NCBI GenBank assembly: GCA_003240775.1
Contig: QFNI01000038.1
Location: forward strand, 1-37,936
Length of the DNA: 37,936 bases
Reading direction: 5' to 3'
Source: Mesorhizobium amorphae
Lineage (GTDB): Bacteria > Pseudomonadota > Alphaproteobacteria > Rhizobiales > Rhizobiaceae
The first letter of the stretch is position 1. Every line of letters starts with the position of its first letter. The notes beneath the pieces are model-generated. The model was not told the DNA's origin. It did no database searches and saw only the letters and a list, made by a program, of their open reading frames with translations. Of this stretch, positions 22,380 through 31,056 are shown piece after piece. A program made the position numbers and the translations under genes.

Positions 22380-23944
22380 GCGTCGAGACCGATCATGAGG
22401 CGTCCCACCTTTTCGCCCGCGCCGGGCTCGTTGACGACAGTGCCGACGATCCGACCCTGCGCGATCACCGCGATGCGGTGACACATGCTCAACAGCTCTT
22501 CGAGATCGGTCGAGATCAAGAGCACGGCCAAGCCCTCGCTTGCGATCTCACGGATGCGCCCGCGGGTGGCCAGAGTGTTGGCGAGGTCGAGACCGTAGGT
22601 CGGCTTGTTGAAGATCACGGCGCGCGCGCCCTGCGCCAGTTCGCGCGCGATCAGCACTTTCTGGATGTTGCCGCCCGAAAGCCGGCCCACGGGCGTGGCG
22701 AGGCTCGGCGTGCGAACGTCGTAGGCTTGCGTGAGCTCCCCCGCGCGCCTCTCGATCTCGGCCGTCCGCTCGACGCCCGAGCGCCAGAACGGCGGCTGTC
22801 CGATCTCCTTCAGGAAGTAGTTGATCGAGACCGGGAATGTGCCGACCGTGCCTTCGCCCAGCCGGTCGTCGGTGAGGTAGCGCAGGCCCTGCCTGCGGCG
22901 CGCGCCGACATCGAGCCCGTCGAGGGATGTGCCGCCGAGTGTCACGGTGCCGCCGGCGCTCGGGCGCTGGCCCGCAAGGACTTCGGCCAACTGCTTCTGC
23001 CCGTTGCCGTCTATGCCGGCGATCCCGAGGATCTCGCCGTGGCCGACCGAAAGCGACACCGCTTCCAGCCCCGGCGCATCGGCGGTCGCGGCAACGCTGA
23101 GGTCGCGCACGTTGAGAAGCGCCCGGTCGTTGGCGGCGCGCGGCGGGATGGAAACCGTTTCGTCGCCCGCCTGGCGGCCGAACATCATGGCGACGATCTC
23201 ATCCACGAGGGCGGTGCGGTCGAGCGCACGCAGGCGCTCGGGCGCGATCTCGCCCACCTTGCGACCGAGCTTCAACACCGAGACGCGATCGCCGAAATCG
23301 GCTGCCTCGCCGAGCTTGTGGGTGATGAGCACCACGGCCAGACCCTGGTCCACGAGCCGGCGCATCAGCGCACCCAGTTCGGTGATGCCCTGCGGCGTCA
23401 GCATCGAGGTCGCCTCGTCCAGGATCAGGAGGCGGCTGTCGCGCAGGAGCGCGCGCACGATCTCCACCTGCTGCTGCTGGCCGAGCGAAAGCTCCGACAC
23501 GCGGGCATCGAGATTGATGGTGATGCCCAAGGGCCCCGTGATCTTCGTGACGCGCGCCTTCAGTTCGCCGAGCGGCGGGCGCTGCCACCACCGCCCGCCG
23601 AGCGCGAGGTTCTCGGCCACGGTCAAGGTGGGCACGAGCATGTTGTGCTGGAACACGGTGCCGATGCCGAGCGAAAGCGCGTGGCTCGGCGAGCGGATCG
23701 GCATTTCCGACCCGTCGATGAGAATGCGACCGCCGTCCGGCTGCTGGAGGCCGGACAGCATGCCGATCAGCGTGGACTTGCCCGCGCCGTTCTCACCCAG
23801 AAGCACATGCACCTCGCCCGCCCGGATCGCGAGGTCGATGCGGTCGTTGGCGACGATGCCAGGAAAGCGCTTCGTCACGCTTTCGAGCGCGACGATGGGC
23901 GGGGGGACCTGCTGATCGGGCCGCATGGCGGCGGTCTGGTTCAT
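22376..23944 (-). CDS. BMP-type ABC transporter ATPase with two nucleotide-binding domains
   Basis: A 522-residue fused double ATPase as in RbsA/NupO-type importers. Domain 1 (about 15-250) has Walker A GENGAGKST, signature LSLGQQQQVE and Walker B LLILDEATSML. Domain 2 (about 270-515) has a degenerate Walker A region (GIAGIDGNGQKQL), signature LSGGNIQKV and a Walker B region VIFNKPTYGLD in which the catalytic acidic position is lost. One competent and one degenerate site is usual for this family. A GGAAGG ribosome binding site lies about nine bases before the ATG. It is separated from the binding-protein gene by 63 bases containing a strong hairpin. Confidence 0.92.
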   Translation of the reverse strand: MNQTAAMRPDQQVPPPIVALESVTKRFPGIVANDRIDLAIRAGEVHVLLGENGAGKSTLIGMLSGLQQPDGGRILIDGSEMPIRSPSHALSLGIGTVFQHNMLVPTLTVAENLALGGRWWQRPPLGELKARVTKITGPLGITINLDARVSELSLGQQQQVEIVRALLRDSRLLILDEATSMLTPQGITELGALMRRLVDQGLAVVLITHKLGEAADFGDRVSVLKLGRKVGEIAPERLRALDRTALVDEIVAMMFGRQAGDETVSIPPRAANDRALLNVRDLSVAATADAPGLEAVSLSVGHGEILGIAGIDGNGQKQLAEVLAGQRPSAGGTVTLGGTSLDGLDVGARRRQGLRYLTDDRLGEGTVGTFPVSINYFLKEIGQPPFWRSGVERTAEIERRAGELTQAYDVRTPSLATPVGRLSGGNIQKVLIARELAQGARAVIFNKPTYGLDLANTLATRGRIREIASEGLAVLLISTDLEELLSMCHRIAVIAQGRIVGTVVNEPGAGEKVGRLMIGLDA

Positions 23945-23965
23945 TCCGTGATGCCTTCCGGGAAA

Positions 23966-23992
23966 CAGAAGGGGCGCAAGCCGCCCCTTCTG
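23966..23992 (-). terminator. Strong intercistronic hairpin after the BMP binding-protein gene
   Basis: A perfect 11-base inverted repeat (CAGAAGGGGCG / CGCCCCTTCTG) with a 5-base loop lies between the binding-protein stop and the ATPase ribosome binding site. No T-run follows. It probably stabilises the binding-protein message or partly terminates transcription, keeping the receptor in excess over the membrane parts, as in other ABC operons. Confidence 0.6.
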
Positions 23993-24007
23993 CCGCTTGA
24001 TCGTGTC

Positions 24008-25045
24008 TTACTGGGCGGCGGCGGAGACGTCCGTCATCAGGGCGCGCACCGCGGTCGCCTCGAAGACGGGCTCGACCTTGATCTCGCCGGATACCACCTG
24101 ATCACGGAGCGTCTGAATCTCGCTCCAGGTGGCGTCGGGGATCTGATCGGTCTTGAGCAGCTTCACCGAGTCGTCGGCCAGGCCGATCGCATAGCGCTTG
24201 GTGCCGAAAGTGTCGTCTTTCAGGTCCTGGATCATGGCGGCGTAGACCGGAGTGATGTTCCAGACCACGGAAGACAGGAGGAAGCCCTTGCTGACCGAGG
24301 TCTTGTCGCCGATCACGTCGATGAACAGCACCTTGCCGCCATCGGCCGCCTTGGCCGTTTCCACCGCCTGGAGCATGCCGAAGCTCGAACCGTTGCCCTG
24401 GCCGAAGATGATGTCGGCACCAGCCGCGATCACGCTTTCGGTCACGCGGCGGCCACCCGCTGCGTCGCTGTAGGCGGCCGGGCCGATCACGGCATAGGTG
24501 ATCTTGATGTCGGGGTTCTCGGCTTTGACGCCCGAGGCGAAGCCCGCCGACTGCGAGTTCCACGACGGCGGTTCGCCCGAAACCACGATGCCGACATGCT
24601 TGGAGCGGCTCATCTTGGCAGCCAGGCGTCCCGCGAGATAAGCACCCTCGTGCCCGCTCAGCGTGTAGTCGGCGACGAGGCCGGCCTTCAGCGCCTGCGG
24701 CGAATCCACGATGGCGACCGGCACCTTGGTCTCGTCTGCGATCTCGGGGGCGGACGTCGCATAGCCGCTGGCATGGGCGATGATCAGGCTCGCGCCGTCG
24801 GCCGCGATCTCGCGCAGCGCCGGACGAACGTCGCCATAGCCGAGGCCCGAGGCGACGATGACCTCGACGCCGGCCGCTTCGGCTGCGGCTTTCGCGCCGT
24901 CCACGCCCTGCTGGTTCCAGCCGAAATCTGTGCCTTCCTCAGGCGTCAGGATGGCGATGGACTTCACGTCGGCCGCCAGCGCGGCGCTGGACATGAAGAC
25001 TGCAGTCAATGCGGCCAGCACGCTGCTCTTGATCAGACTTGTCAT
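24008..25045 (-). CDS. BMP/PnrA-family substrate-binding protein, putative vitamin B6 receptor
   Basis: A 345-residue periplasmic binding protein with a Sec signal peptide (hydrophobic core ending SSAALAAD). The mature part has BMP family features: AILTPEEGTDFGWNQQGVDG, a VIVASGLGYGD loop, an EGAYLAGRLAAKMS segment and GADIIFGQGNGSSFGMLQA. Relatives bind purine nucleosides, and one binds riboflavin, so a heteroaromatic vitamin is a reasonable ligand. It is first in an operon that continues with ATPase, two permeases, lactonase, transaminase and pyridoxal dehydrogenase, so pyridoxine, pyridoxal or pyridoxamine is the inferred ligand. The start has AGGAG seven bases upstream. Confidence 0.88.
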   Translation of the reverse strand: MTSLIKSSVLAALTAVFMSSAALAADVKSIAILTPEEGTDFGWNQQGVDGAKAAAEAAGVEVIVASGLGYGDVRPALREIAADGASLIIAHASGYATSAPEIADETKVPVAIVDSPQALKAGLVADYTLSGHEGAYLAGRLAAKMSRSKHVGIVVSGEPPSWNSQSAGFASGVKAENPDIKITYAVIGPAAYSDAAGGRRVTESVIAAGADIIFGQGNGSSFGMLQAVETAKAADGGKVLFIDVIGDKTSVSKGFLLSSVVWNITPVYAAMIQDLKDDTFGTKRYAIGLADDSVKLLKTDQIPDATWSEIQTLRDQVVSGEIKVEPVFEATAVRALMTDVSAAAQ

Positions 25046-25084
25046 TGTATTCTCCTCTTTTGGTTGATTGTTCCCGATGGAAGT

Positions 25085-25096
25085 TCGTATAGACGA
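25085..25096. promoter_or_regulatory. Candidate operator in the divergent promoter of the BMP transporter operon
   Basis: TCGT and ACGA form an inverted repeat with a 4-base spacer, inside the 87-base region between the divergent genes at 25045 and 25133. Just upstream on the minus strand a CCGACA-N17-TACAAA pair could be the operon promoter. A GntR-type regulator such as the one at 35148 could bind here; I did not find the identical motif in the other B6 promoter. Confidence 0.3.
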
Positions 25097-25132
25097 TTTG
25101 TATTTGCACCCACCTGTTGTCGGAGCGCTTTC

Positions 25133-25540
25133 GTGAGACTAGACCTCCTTCTCGTTGCCGCAGGCTGCCTGGCGCTTGCCGGCCCCGCTTTGGCTGCGAA
25201 GACGGTGGATCGCGACGGCCTGGTGGCGGTGCCTGTGGAGGTTCGCAACTCGGGCACCACGCCCATCCTGTGCCAGGCGGAGATCGCGCATTGGTTCGCG
25301 ATGGACCTGGCCCGGATAGCACCTGACGAGACAGTGAGCCTCGACCTGCGCTTCAGCCGGCCCACCGGCACGTGGGCCGCGATCAACGCGCGTGGCGAAG
25401 CGCTGCCCGTGGAGCGCGCCTGGTGCGGCGTGGAAGGCCGCACCTTCGAGACGCGCTGGAACCTCAAGCTCGGACGCGATGCGCCCCAGCCCCTGCAGCT
25501 CGACTGCCGCGCCGACACCACCGGTCTGCATTGCCGCTGA
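25133..25540 (+). CDS. Hypothetical secreted protein, 135 residues, four cysteines
   Basis: I do not recognise this family. It begins with GTG, preceded by CGGAG, and has a Sec signal peptide (LDLLLVAAGCLALAGPALA, cleavage before AKTVDRDG). The mature ~114 residues are predicted beta-rich (VPVEVRNSGTTPILCQAEI, then VSLDLRFSRPTGTWAAIN) and contain four cysteines (LCQAE, AWCGVEG, LDCRADT, LHCR), enough for two disulphides in the periplasm. It is divergent from the BMP receptor gene and convergent with the TRAP receptor gene, the only plus-strand gene within the B6 block. An accessory periplasmic role in B6 uptake is possible but rests on location only. Confidence 0.72.
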   Translation: MRLDLLLVAAGCLALAGPALAAKTVDRDGLVAVPVEVRNSGTTPILCQAEIAHWFAMDLARIAPDETVSLDLRFSRPTGTWAAINARGEALPVERAWCGVEGRTFETRWNLKLGRDAPQPLQLDCRADTTGLHCR

Positions 25541-25560
25541 GCTGAAGAGGCCGGCGGGCA

Positions 25561-26571
25561 TCACTGCTTGGCCTTTGCGTCGACCAGTGCGCGGAGCCGG
25601 TCGTACTCGGCCTGGACCTCCGGCTGGGAGGCCAGGAGGTCTGCGGCGAGCTTGGCGAAATCCGCTTCCATCCGACCCTGGTCCTCGGCCGACAGCGCAT
25701 TCACCTTGCCGCCGTTTTCGGTCCAGACCTTGTAGGTCTTCTCGACGTTCTGGACGCCCCAGGGGAAGACCTGATCCTCGGCCGAGCGGCCCGCTTCCAC
25801 GATGGCCGCCTGAACCTCGGCGCCCTGCGTCTGGAACCAGTCCTCGTTCACCACCGTCACCGACACGATCTCGGCGAAGCGCAGGTCGAGGATGTTCTTG
25901 CCGACGTCGTAATACTTGAACGCGGTCAGGATCGGCATGCCGACGAGCATTCCGTCGAGGCCGCCGGATTCGAGCTGCGGGATCACTTCTGTCAGCGCGA
26001 GCGGCACGGGCGTGGCGCCCAGCTGCTCCATCGGCTTGATCTGCAGCGGCGAGGCGAATGTGCGGATCTTGAGCCCGCGCATTCCTTCGAGCGTGGTGAC
26101 GTCCTTCAGGGTGAACACGACGGTCGGGCTGTTGTAGATGGCCCCGATCACGCGCAGGCCCTTGTCCAGAAACATCTCTTCCAGATGCTTGCGGTATTCG
26201 GGATCGTGGATCGCCGCATGCACGTCGTCGGGCGTCTTGAAGAGGCCGGGTACGTCGAAGGCCTGGAAGCGCGGGTCCACATTGGTCATGAAGGAAGTGG
26301 GCGTGGTGAACGCCTCGATCGTGCCGAGCAGCACGCCTTCCGCCAGGCGCGGAATGGCGCCGAGCTGGCTCGCCGGATAGATCTCGGTCTTCACCCTGTC
26401 GCCGATGCGCGCTTCGAGCTCCTTGGCGAACACCTTCTGCCACTCGTGCTGCACGTCGTTGATGGTGGCGGAGGCGAGCTTCATGGTCGACTGCTGCGCC
26501 TGCGCGACTGCGAGCGGCGCGAGCACCATCGCCGTGGAGAGCGCGGCAGCCTTCAGAAACCTGGCGAGCAT
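25561..26571 (-). CDS. dctP: TRAP transporter solute-binding protein (DctP family)
   Basis: A 336-residue periplasmic receptor. The signal peptide ends near PLAVAQAQQ. DctP features are KLASATINDVQHEW at the mature N-terminus, FAKELEARIGDRVKTEIYPA, ASQLGAIPRLAEGVLLGTIE, and the arginine region GLKIRTFASPLQIKPMEQLGATPVP, where the Arg normally contacts a substrate carboxylate. That implies an organic acid ligand. It is the last gene of the lower B6 operon, 18 bases after dctM. 4-Pyridoxic acid or another pyridine carboxylate of the pathway is the inferred substrate. Confidence 0.93.
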   Translation of the reverse strand: MLARFLKAAALSTAMVLAPLAVAQAQQSTMKLASATINDVQHEWQKVFAKELEARIGDRVKTEIYPASQLGAIPRLAEGVLLGTIEAFTTPTSFMTNVDPRFQAFDVPGLFKTPDDVHAAIHDPEYRKHLEEMFLDKGLRVIGAIYNSPTVVFTLKDVTTLEGMRGLKIRTFASPLQIKPMEQLGATPVPLALTEVIPQLESGGLDGMLVGMPILTAFKYYDVGKNILDLRFAEIVSVTVVNEDWFQTQGAEVQAAIVEAGRSAEDQVFPWGVQNVEKTYKVWTENGGKVNALSAEDQGRMEADFAKLAADLLASQPEVQAEYDRLRALVDAKAKQ

Positions 26572-26589
26572 GGACTTCCCCTTTTCTTC

Positions 26590-27861
26590 TCAGAGGTGTG
26601 AGCCGAGCGCCAGCGACAGCGCCGGCACATAGGTGATGATGAGGAGCGCGAGGATGAGCACCAGAACGAAAGGCATGACCCCGCGGTAGAGCACATGCGC
26701 GGGCAGTCCCGTGACGGACTGCGCGACGAAGATGTTGAGGCCGAAGGGTGGGGTGAACATGCCGATGGCGAGGTTCACCGTCATGACGATGCCGAAATGG
26801 ATCGGGTCGATCCCGAGCGAGATGGCGATCGGCACGAGCAGCGGCGCAAACACCAGGATGGCCGAGGTCGGGTCGATGAAGCAGCCGACCAGAAGCAGAA
26901 CCACGTTGACGGACAAGAGAAATGTCACGGCATCGAGGTCGAGCGTGTCGATCCAGGCGATGATCGCCTGGGGAACGCCTTGCGTGGTCAGCATCCAGGT
27001 GACGAAGCCGGCCGCCGCCACGATGATAAGGATCTGGCCCGACAGCATCGCGGAATTGCCGGCCGCGCGCACCACGTCGCGCAGCGTCATGGTGCGGTAG
27101 ACGAAGAGCGCGATGATGATCGCATAGACGCAGGCGAAGCCGCCGGCCTCCGTGGGCGAGAAGATGCCGAAATAGATGCCGCCGAGCACGAAGACGGGCA
27201 TCAGAAGCGCCCAGAACGCTTCGCGAGTCGCAGCCCAGGCGACGGCCGGCTCGAAACGGCCTTCGCTGGGAATGCCTTTTCGCACCGCGACGAACACCAC
27301 GAGCCCCGCAAGCATCGCGGCCATCAGCAGGCCCGGCAGCACGCCCGCCATGAAGAGCCTGGGGATCGACTGCTCGGCCGCGAGCCCATAGAGGATCATC
27401 GCGATGCTGGGCGGGATGACGACATCGACGGCCCCGCTCGACGCGAGCAGCCCGCCGGCCCGCTCCTTGCCGTATCCGGACGCGACGAGCTTCGGGTAGA
27501 GCGTCTTGCCCAGCGCGGCCACGGTCGCCACGCCCGAGCCGCTGATGGCTCCGATGGCAGCCGACGCACCGACCGTCGCCACGCCCAGGCTGCCCGGCAC
27601 GCGGCCGACCATGGCCATGGCCCAGTTGATCAGGCGCAGCGCGATGCCGCTCGTGCTCATCAATTCGCCGGCGAAGACGAAGAAGGGGATGGCCAAAAGC
27701 GCGTAGTTGTCGAGCCCGCCGAAGACGACCTGCTGCAGCGTGACAGTCGGCACGGGAACGACGAAGATCATGGCCGCGACGACCGCAGCCAGGAACACCA
27801 GAAAGATCGGCGTGCCGACGGCCAGGAGCACGAGCGCGAGAAGGACGACGAGAGCGGTCAT
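26590..27861 (-). CDS. dctM: TRAP transporter large permease (DctM)
   Basis: A 423-residue membrane protein with about twelve hydrophobic segments. Recognisable DctM parts are PIFLVFLAAVVAAMIF, FFVFAGELMSTSGIALRLIN, GISGSGVATVAALGKTLYPK written here as AAIGAISGSGVATVAALG, GAVDVVIPPSIAMILYGLAA and, near the end, TPPFGLNIFVAQSVTG. It carries out the sodium-coupled transport step. The ATG at 27861 overlaps the dctQ stop by four bases; the in-frame extension further upstream is dctQ sequence in another frame and was removed. Confidence 0.94.
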   Translation of the reverse strand: MTALVVLLALVLLAVGTPIFLVFLAAVVAAMIFVVPVPTVTLQQVVFGGLDNYALLAIPFFVFAGELMSTSGIALRLINWAMAMVGRVPGSLGVATVGASAAIGAISGSGVATVAALGKTLYPKLVASGYGKERAGGLLASSGAVDVVIPPSIAMILYGLAAEQSIPRLFMAGVLPGLLMAAMLAGLVVFVAVRKGIPSEGRFEPAVAWAATREAFWALLMPVFVLGGIYFGIFSPTEAGGFACVYAIIIALFVYRTMTLRDVVRAAGNSAMLSGQILIIVAAAGFVTWMLTTQGVPQAIIAWIDTLDLDAVTFLLSVNVVLLLVGCFIDPTSAILVFAPLLVPIAISLGIDPIHFGIVMTVNLAIGMFTPPFGLNIFVAQSVTGLPAHVLYRGVMPFVLVLILALLIITYVPALSLALGSHL

Positions 27862-28400
27862 GACGCCGCCTCGTCGTTGCGCGCCCAGGCGAGCCCGTCG
27901 CGGACCAGCATGACGAAGCCCGCGAGCGTCAGGCCCGCGAAGCCCACGAGAAGGGCCGCATGCGGCACCGTCATCGGCAGCCCGAGACCCATGCTCGTCA
28001 CGCCGATCCGCGCGATGCGGCTGATGAACAGCCACGACGCGTAGGTCGCGTAGCCGCAGGTGACGACCGCGGCCAAGTCCTGGACGATGTGCAGCAGGTG
28101 CCTGAACCGTCCCTTGGCATAGGAGGGAAGCAGGTTGACGTTGATGTGCGAGCGCAGGAAGAGCGACAGCACGGCCGCCACCATCACCGACCAGATGACG
28201 GCATAGACCATGAACTCGTCGGCGCCCACGGGCGCCACGCCGAACACGTAGCGGCCGGTCGCGTTGGCGACGTTGACGAAGACCACGACCAGCAGCACGA
28301 GCCCGAGCGCCGTGTGCACCCAGCCGACGACCGCACCGGCCTCGCGCGGCGGCGCATGGGGCTCGGGATGCGGGTCGGGTCCTGGGTCGAAGGCCGCCAT
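27858..28400 (-). CDS. dctQ: TRAP transporter small permease (DctQ)
   Basis: A 180-residue membrane protein with four transmembrane helices (for example TALGLVLLVVVFVNVANAT, VYAVIWSVMVAAVLSLFLRS and ALLVGFAGLTLAGFVMLVRD) and the DctQ pattern RYVFGVAPVGADEF followed by RSHINVNLLPSY. A proline-rich hydrophilic N-terminus precedes the first helix. The start at 28400 lies four bases after the stop of the 5-dehydrogenase gene; upstream in-frame sequence is that gene in another frame. It associates with DctM. Confidence 0.92.
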   Translation of the reverse strand: MAAFDPGPDPHPEPHAPPREAGAVVGWVHTALGLVLLVVVFVNVANATGRYVFGVAPVGADEFMVYAVIWSVMVAAVLSLFLRSHINVNLLPSYAKGRFRHLLHIVQDLAAVVTCGYATYASWLFISRIARIGVTSMGLGLPMTVPHAALLVGFAGLTLAGFVMLVRDGLAWARNDEAAS

Positions 28401-28404
28401 CGCC

Positions 28405-29337
28405 TCAGTCCGTGCCTTCGAGGATGCGCCGGATCGCGACGAGCTTGCGGGCCCGCTCGCGCTGAAGCTTTGGGATGTCGTCCGGCGCGTAGGCGTAGAC
28501 GCCGCGTCCCGACTTGATGCCAAGCGTGCCGGCAGCGATCTTCTCGCCCACCATCGGCGCGACATCCTTGCGGTCGGCCAGGTCCGCGTTGAGGAAGGAG
28601 GAGACCGAGTTGTAGATGTCGAGCCCCGCCATATCGAGCAGCGCCATCGGGCCGACCACCGCGAGCTTGTAGCCGATGCCCCAGGACACGCAGGTGTCGA
28701 TGTCTTCGGGCTCGATCACGCCGCGTTCCACGAGGTCGACCACCTCGCGAAGCAGCGCATAGAGGACGCGGTTTTCGACGAAGCCGGGCACGTCCTTCTT
28801 GACCACCACCGGCAGAAGGCCGAGCGAGCGAATGAGGTCGCGGATGGTCGCGACCGTTTCCTGTGCGGTCTTCTCGCCTGCGATCACCTCGATCATCGGA
28901 ATGATGTGGGGCGGGTTCGACCAGTGCATGCCGACCATGCGGCCGGGATTGGAGATGTGCGCCTGGAGTTGCGTGATGGGGATGCCGGAGGTGTCGGAAG
29001 CGACGATCGTGTCCGCTCCGATCAGCCCGTCCACGGCGCGGTAGACCTCGGCCTTGATGCCGATGTTCTCGGGCACGTTCTCGATCACGAGGTCAGCGCC
29101 CTCGACGGCTTCCGCCATGCTGCTCGTGAAGTGCACCGTTCCCGCACCCGCCGCGGGGGCTGCGATGCCGAGAGCGTCGAGCACGGTTTCGGCGGCGGCC
29201 AGCATCCCCGGCGCGCGTTCAAGCGCGGCCGGTGCGAGATCGTAGGCCGTCACGTGCAGCCCGCCTCGTGCGAGCCGCGCGGCCATGCCGGGACCCATGG
29301 TGCCCAAGCCGATGATGGCGACGTGCCGGATCGTCAT
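28405..29337 (-). CDS. 5-Formyl-3-hydroxy-2-methylpyridine-4-carboxylate (FHMPC) 5-dehydrogenase
   Basis: Oxidises FHMPC to 3-hydroxy-2-methylpyridine-4,5-dicarboxylate with NAD, step 6 of pathway I. The 310-residue protein has the 3-hydroxyacyl-CoA dehydrogenase fold: Rossmann motif IIGLGTMGPGMAARLA, then IENVPENIGIKAEVYR, catalytic His138 in GMHWSNPPH, Glu150 in IPMIEVIAG and DVPGFVENRV before the helical C-domain. The M. loti enzyme is a known family member with an aldehyde rather than hydroxyacyl-CoA substrate, and its catalytic His/Glu pair, as I recall, is one residue earlier. The stop/start overlap with the 4-pyridoxate dehydrogenase gene supports consecutive steps. Without the context a 3-hydroxybutyryl-CoA dehydrogenase call would be the default. 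Confidence 0.88.
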   Translation of the reverse strand: MTIRHVAIIGLGTMGPGMAARLARGGLHVTAYDLAPAALERAPGMLAAAETVLDALGIAAPAAGAGTVHFTSSMAEAVEGADLVIENVPENIGIKAEVYRAVDGLIGADTIVASDTSGIPITQLQAHISNPGRMVGMHWSNPPHIIPMIEVIAGEKTAQETVATIRDLIRSLGLLPVVVKKDVPGFVENRVLYALLREVVDLVERGVIEPEDIDTCVSWGIGYKLAVVGPMALLDMAGLDIYNSVSSFLNADLADRKDVAPMVGEKIAAGTLGIKSGRGVYAYAPDDIPKLQRERARKLVAIRRILEGTD

Positions 29338-30959
29338 GCGGCCTCCCTCATTTCAGCGGATGTGAGGATGTCGGCGGCTTTCTCCGCGATCATGATCACG
29401 GCCGCGTTGATGTTGCCGCAGACGAGGTCGGGCATCACGGAAGCGTCCACCACCCGGAGCCCGGCAACGCCGCGCACGCGCAGCTCGGGGTCGACCACCG
29501 ATGCCGCATCCGCCCCCATCCGGCAGGTGCCCGCCGGATGGTGCACGGTGATCGAGGTCTGGCGGATGTGCTCATCGATCTCCGCATCGCTCTGGCATTG
29601 GGGGCCAGGAAAGAACTCGGCCGCGATGAAGGGCTGCATGGAGGGCTGGGCCGCGAGGTCGCGCGCGACACGGAAACCCGCCCGCAGCGATTCCCAATCC
29701 TTGGGCGAGGCGAGGAAGTTCTGGTGGATCAGGGGTGCAGCGCCCGGATCGGCGGAAGCCAGCGCCACCCTGCCCCGACTTTCGGGCTGGGTCGCCACGA
29801 TGCGGGTCGCGAAGCCGTCGGGGAAGGGCGCCTTGAACGGCTTGAAGTAAGGCCAGGCGGCGAGCGGGGCCGCCGTGAACAGGAGCTGCACGTCCGGCAA
29901 AGGCCGCTCGGGAGCGCTCTTCAGGAAGGCGACGACCCCGCCCGGCACGTCACCCGAAAAGCCCTTGCCGGTCAGGTAGGTCTTGGCGAAGTCGATCCCG
30001 ATCCGGTCGGCGCGCATGTTGCGCAGGAACGGGCCGGGGGTCCGGCGCCGATACATCAGGATCACGGAGACATGGTCCTGGAGGTTCTTGCCGACGCCCG
30101 GAAGATCGATCCGCGTCTCGATGCCGTGTTGGCCGAGTTCTTCGCCCGCGCCGATGCCCGAAAGCATCAGAAGCTGCGGCGTGTTGATGACGCCACCCGC
30201 CAGCAGGACCTCGCGTCCGGCTCGCACGGTGCGCTGCTCGCCACGGTGCGTGAAGGCAACGCCCGAGGCCCGCTTGCCCTCGAACGTGATCCCGGTTGCC
30301 GCAGCTTCCGTCAGAACCGTCAGGTTGGGGCGCTTGAGGGCCGGGCGCAGATAGGCGGTCGCGGTGGACGCGCGGCGGCCGTTGGCGATCGTCATCTGCA
30401 GGCGCCCGAAGCCTTCCTGCGTTTCGCCGTTGTAGTCGTCGGTCTGGGGGTAGCCCGCGTCGCGGCTCGCCTGGGCGAAGGCGTCGATCAATTCGTCCTT
30501 GTAGCGGCAGAACTGGGTGCGGACAGGGCCGTTGCCGCCGCGATACCGGCTCGCGCCGCCTTCCCAGCTCTCCTGCTTGCGGAAATAAGGCAGCACCTTC
30601 TCGTAGGACCAGTCGGACAGCCCGGCGGCCGCCCAGCGGTCATAGTCGCCGCGGTTGCCGCGCACATAGGCCATGGCGTTGGTGGAGGACGATCCGCCGA
30701 TCACCTTGCCGCGCGCGCACTCGACCTTGCGGCCGCCGACATTCTCCTCGGGCTCGCAGAAATACATCCAGTCGTGACGGCGCTCGGTGAGGATCTTGCC
30801 CCAGCCGAGCGGGATGTGGATCATCGGATCGCGGTCCCAGCCGCCCGCTTCGAGCAGCAGGACCGATGTGGCGGGGTTCGCGCTCAGCCGGTTGGCGAGC
30901 ACGCATCCGGCCGATCCCGCTCCAACGATGACATAGTCGTAGCTTTGCGCGTGCGGCAT
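29334..30959 (-). CDS. 4-Pyridoxate dehydrogenase (GMC oxidoreductase, FAD)
   Basis: Oxidises 4-pyridoxic acid to FHMPC, step 5 of pathway I; the M. loti enzyme is FAD-dependent and membrane-associated. The 541-residue protein has the GMC FAD motif VIVGAGSAGCVLANRLS at residues 10-26, the signature GKVIGGSSSTNAMAYVRGN, a second signature GGVINTPQLLMLSGIG, and the active-site histidine region VHHPAGTCRMG near residue 475. The C-terminal NINAAVIMIAEKAADIL is typical. No transmembrane helix is evident, so any membrane attachment would be peripheral. It overlaps the next pathway gene by four bases. Choline or alcohol dehydrogenase is the alternative without context. Confidence 0.87.
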   Translation of the reverse strand: MPHAQSYDYVIVGAGSAGCVLANRLSANPATSVLLLEAGGWDRDPMIHIPLGWGKILTERRHDWMYFCEPEENVGGRKVECARGKVIGGSSSTNAMAYVRGNRGDYDRWAAAGLSDWSYEKVLPYFRKQESWEGGASRYRGGNGPVRTQFCRYKDELIDAFAQASRDAGYPQTDDYNGETQEGFGRLQMTIANGRRASTATAYLRPALKRPNLTVLTEAAATGITFEGKRASGVAFTHRGEQRTVRAGREVLLAGGVINTPQLLMLSGIGAGEELGQHGIETRIDLPGVGKNLQDHVSVILMYRRRTPGPFLRNMRADRIGIDFAKTYLTGKGFSGDVPGGVVAFLKSAPERPLPDVQLLFTAAPLAAWPYFKPFKAPFPDGFATRIVATQPESRGRVALASADPGAAPLIHQNFLASPKDWESLRAGFRVARDLAAQPSMQPFIAAEFFPGPQCQSDAEIDEHIRQTSITVHHPAGTCRMGADAASVVDPELRVRGVAGLRVVDASVMPDLVCGNINAAVIMIAEKAADILTSAEMREAA

Positions 30960-31056
30960 CAGGCTTCACCGCCTTCGTTCGACGCAGCCGCGTCGGAAAA
31001 GCACTGGCATCGAGGCCGGAGAGCCTCGGCGGCAGCCAAGTTTCTCCGGATTCCCA

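Noticed and set aside
22478..25132. Long plus-strand frame running into the secreted-protein gene
   Set aside because: The part before 25133 is opposite the BMP ATPase and receptor genes and shows no domain; only the last 135 codons, with a signal peptide and ribosome binding site, look real.
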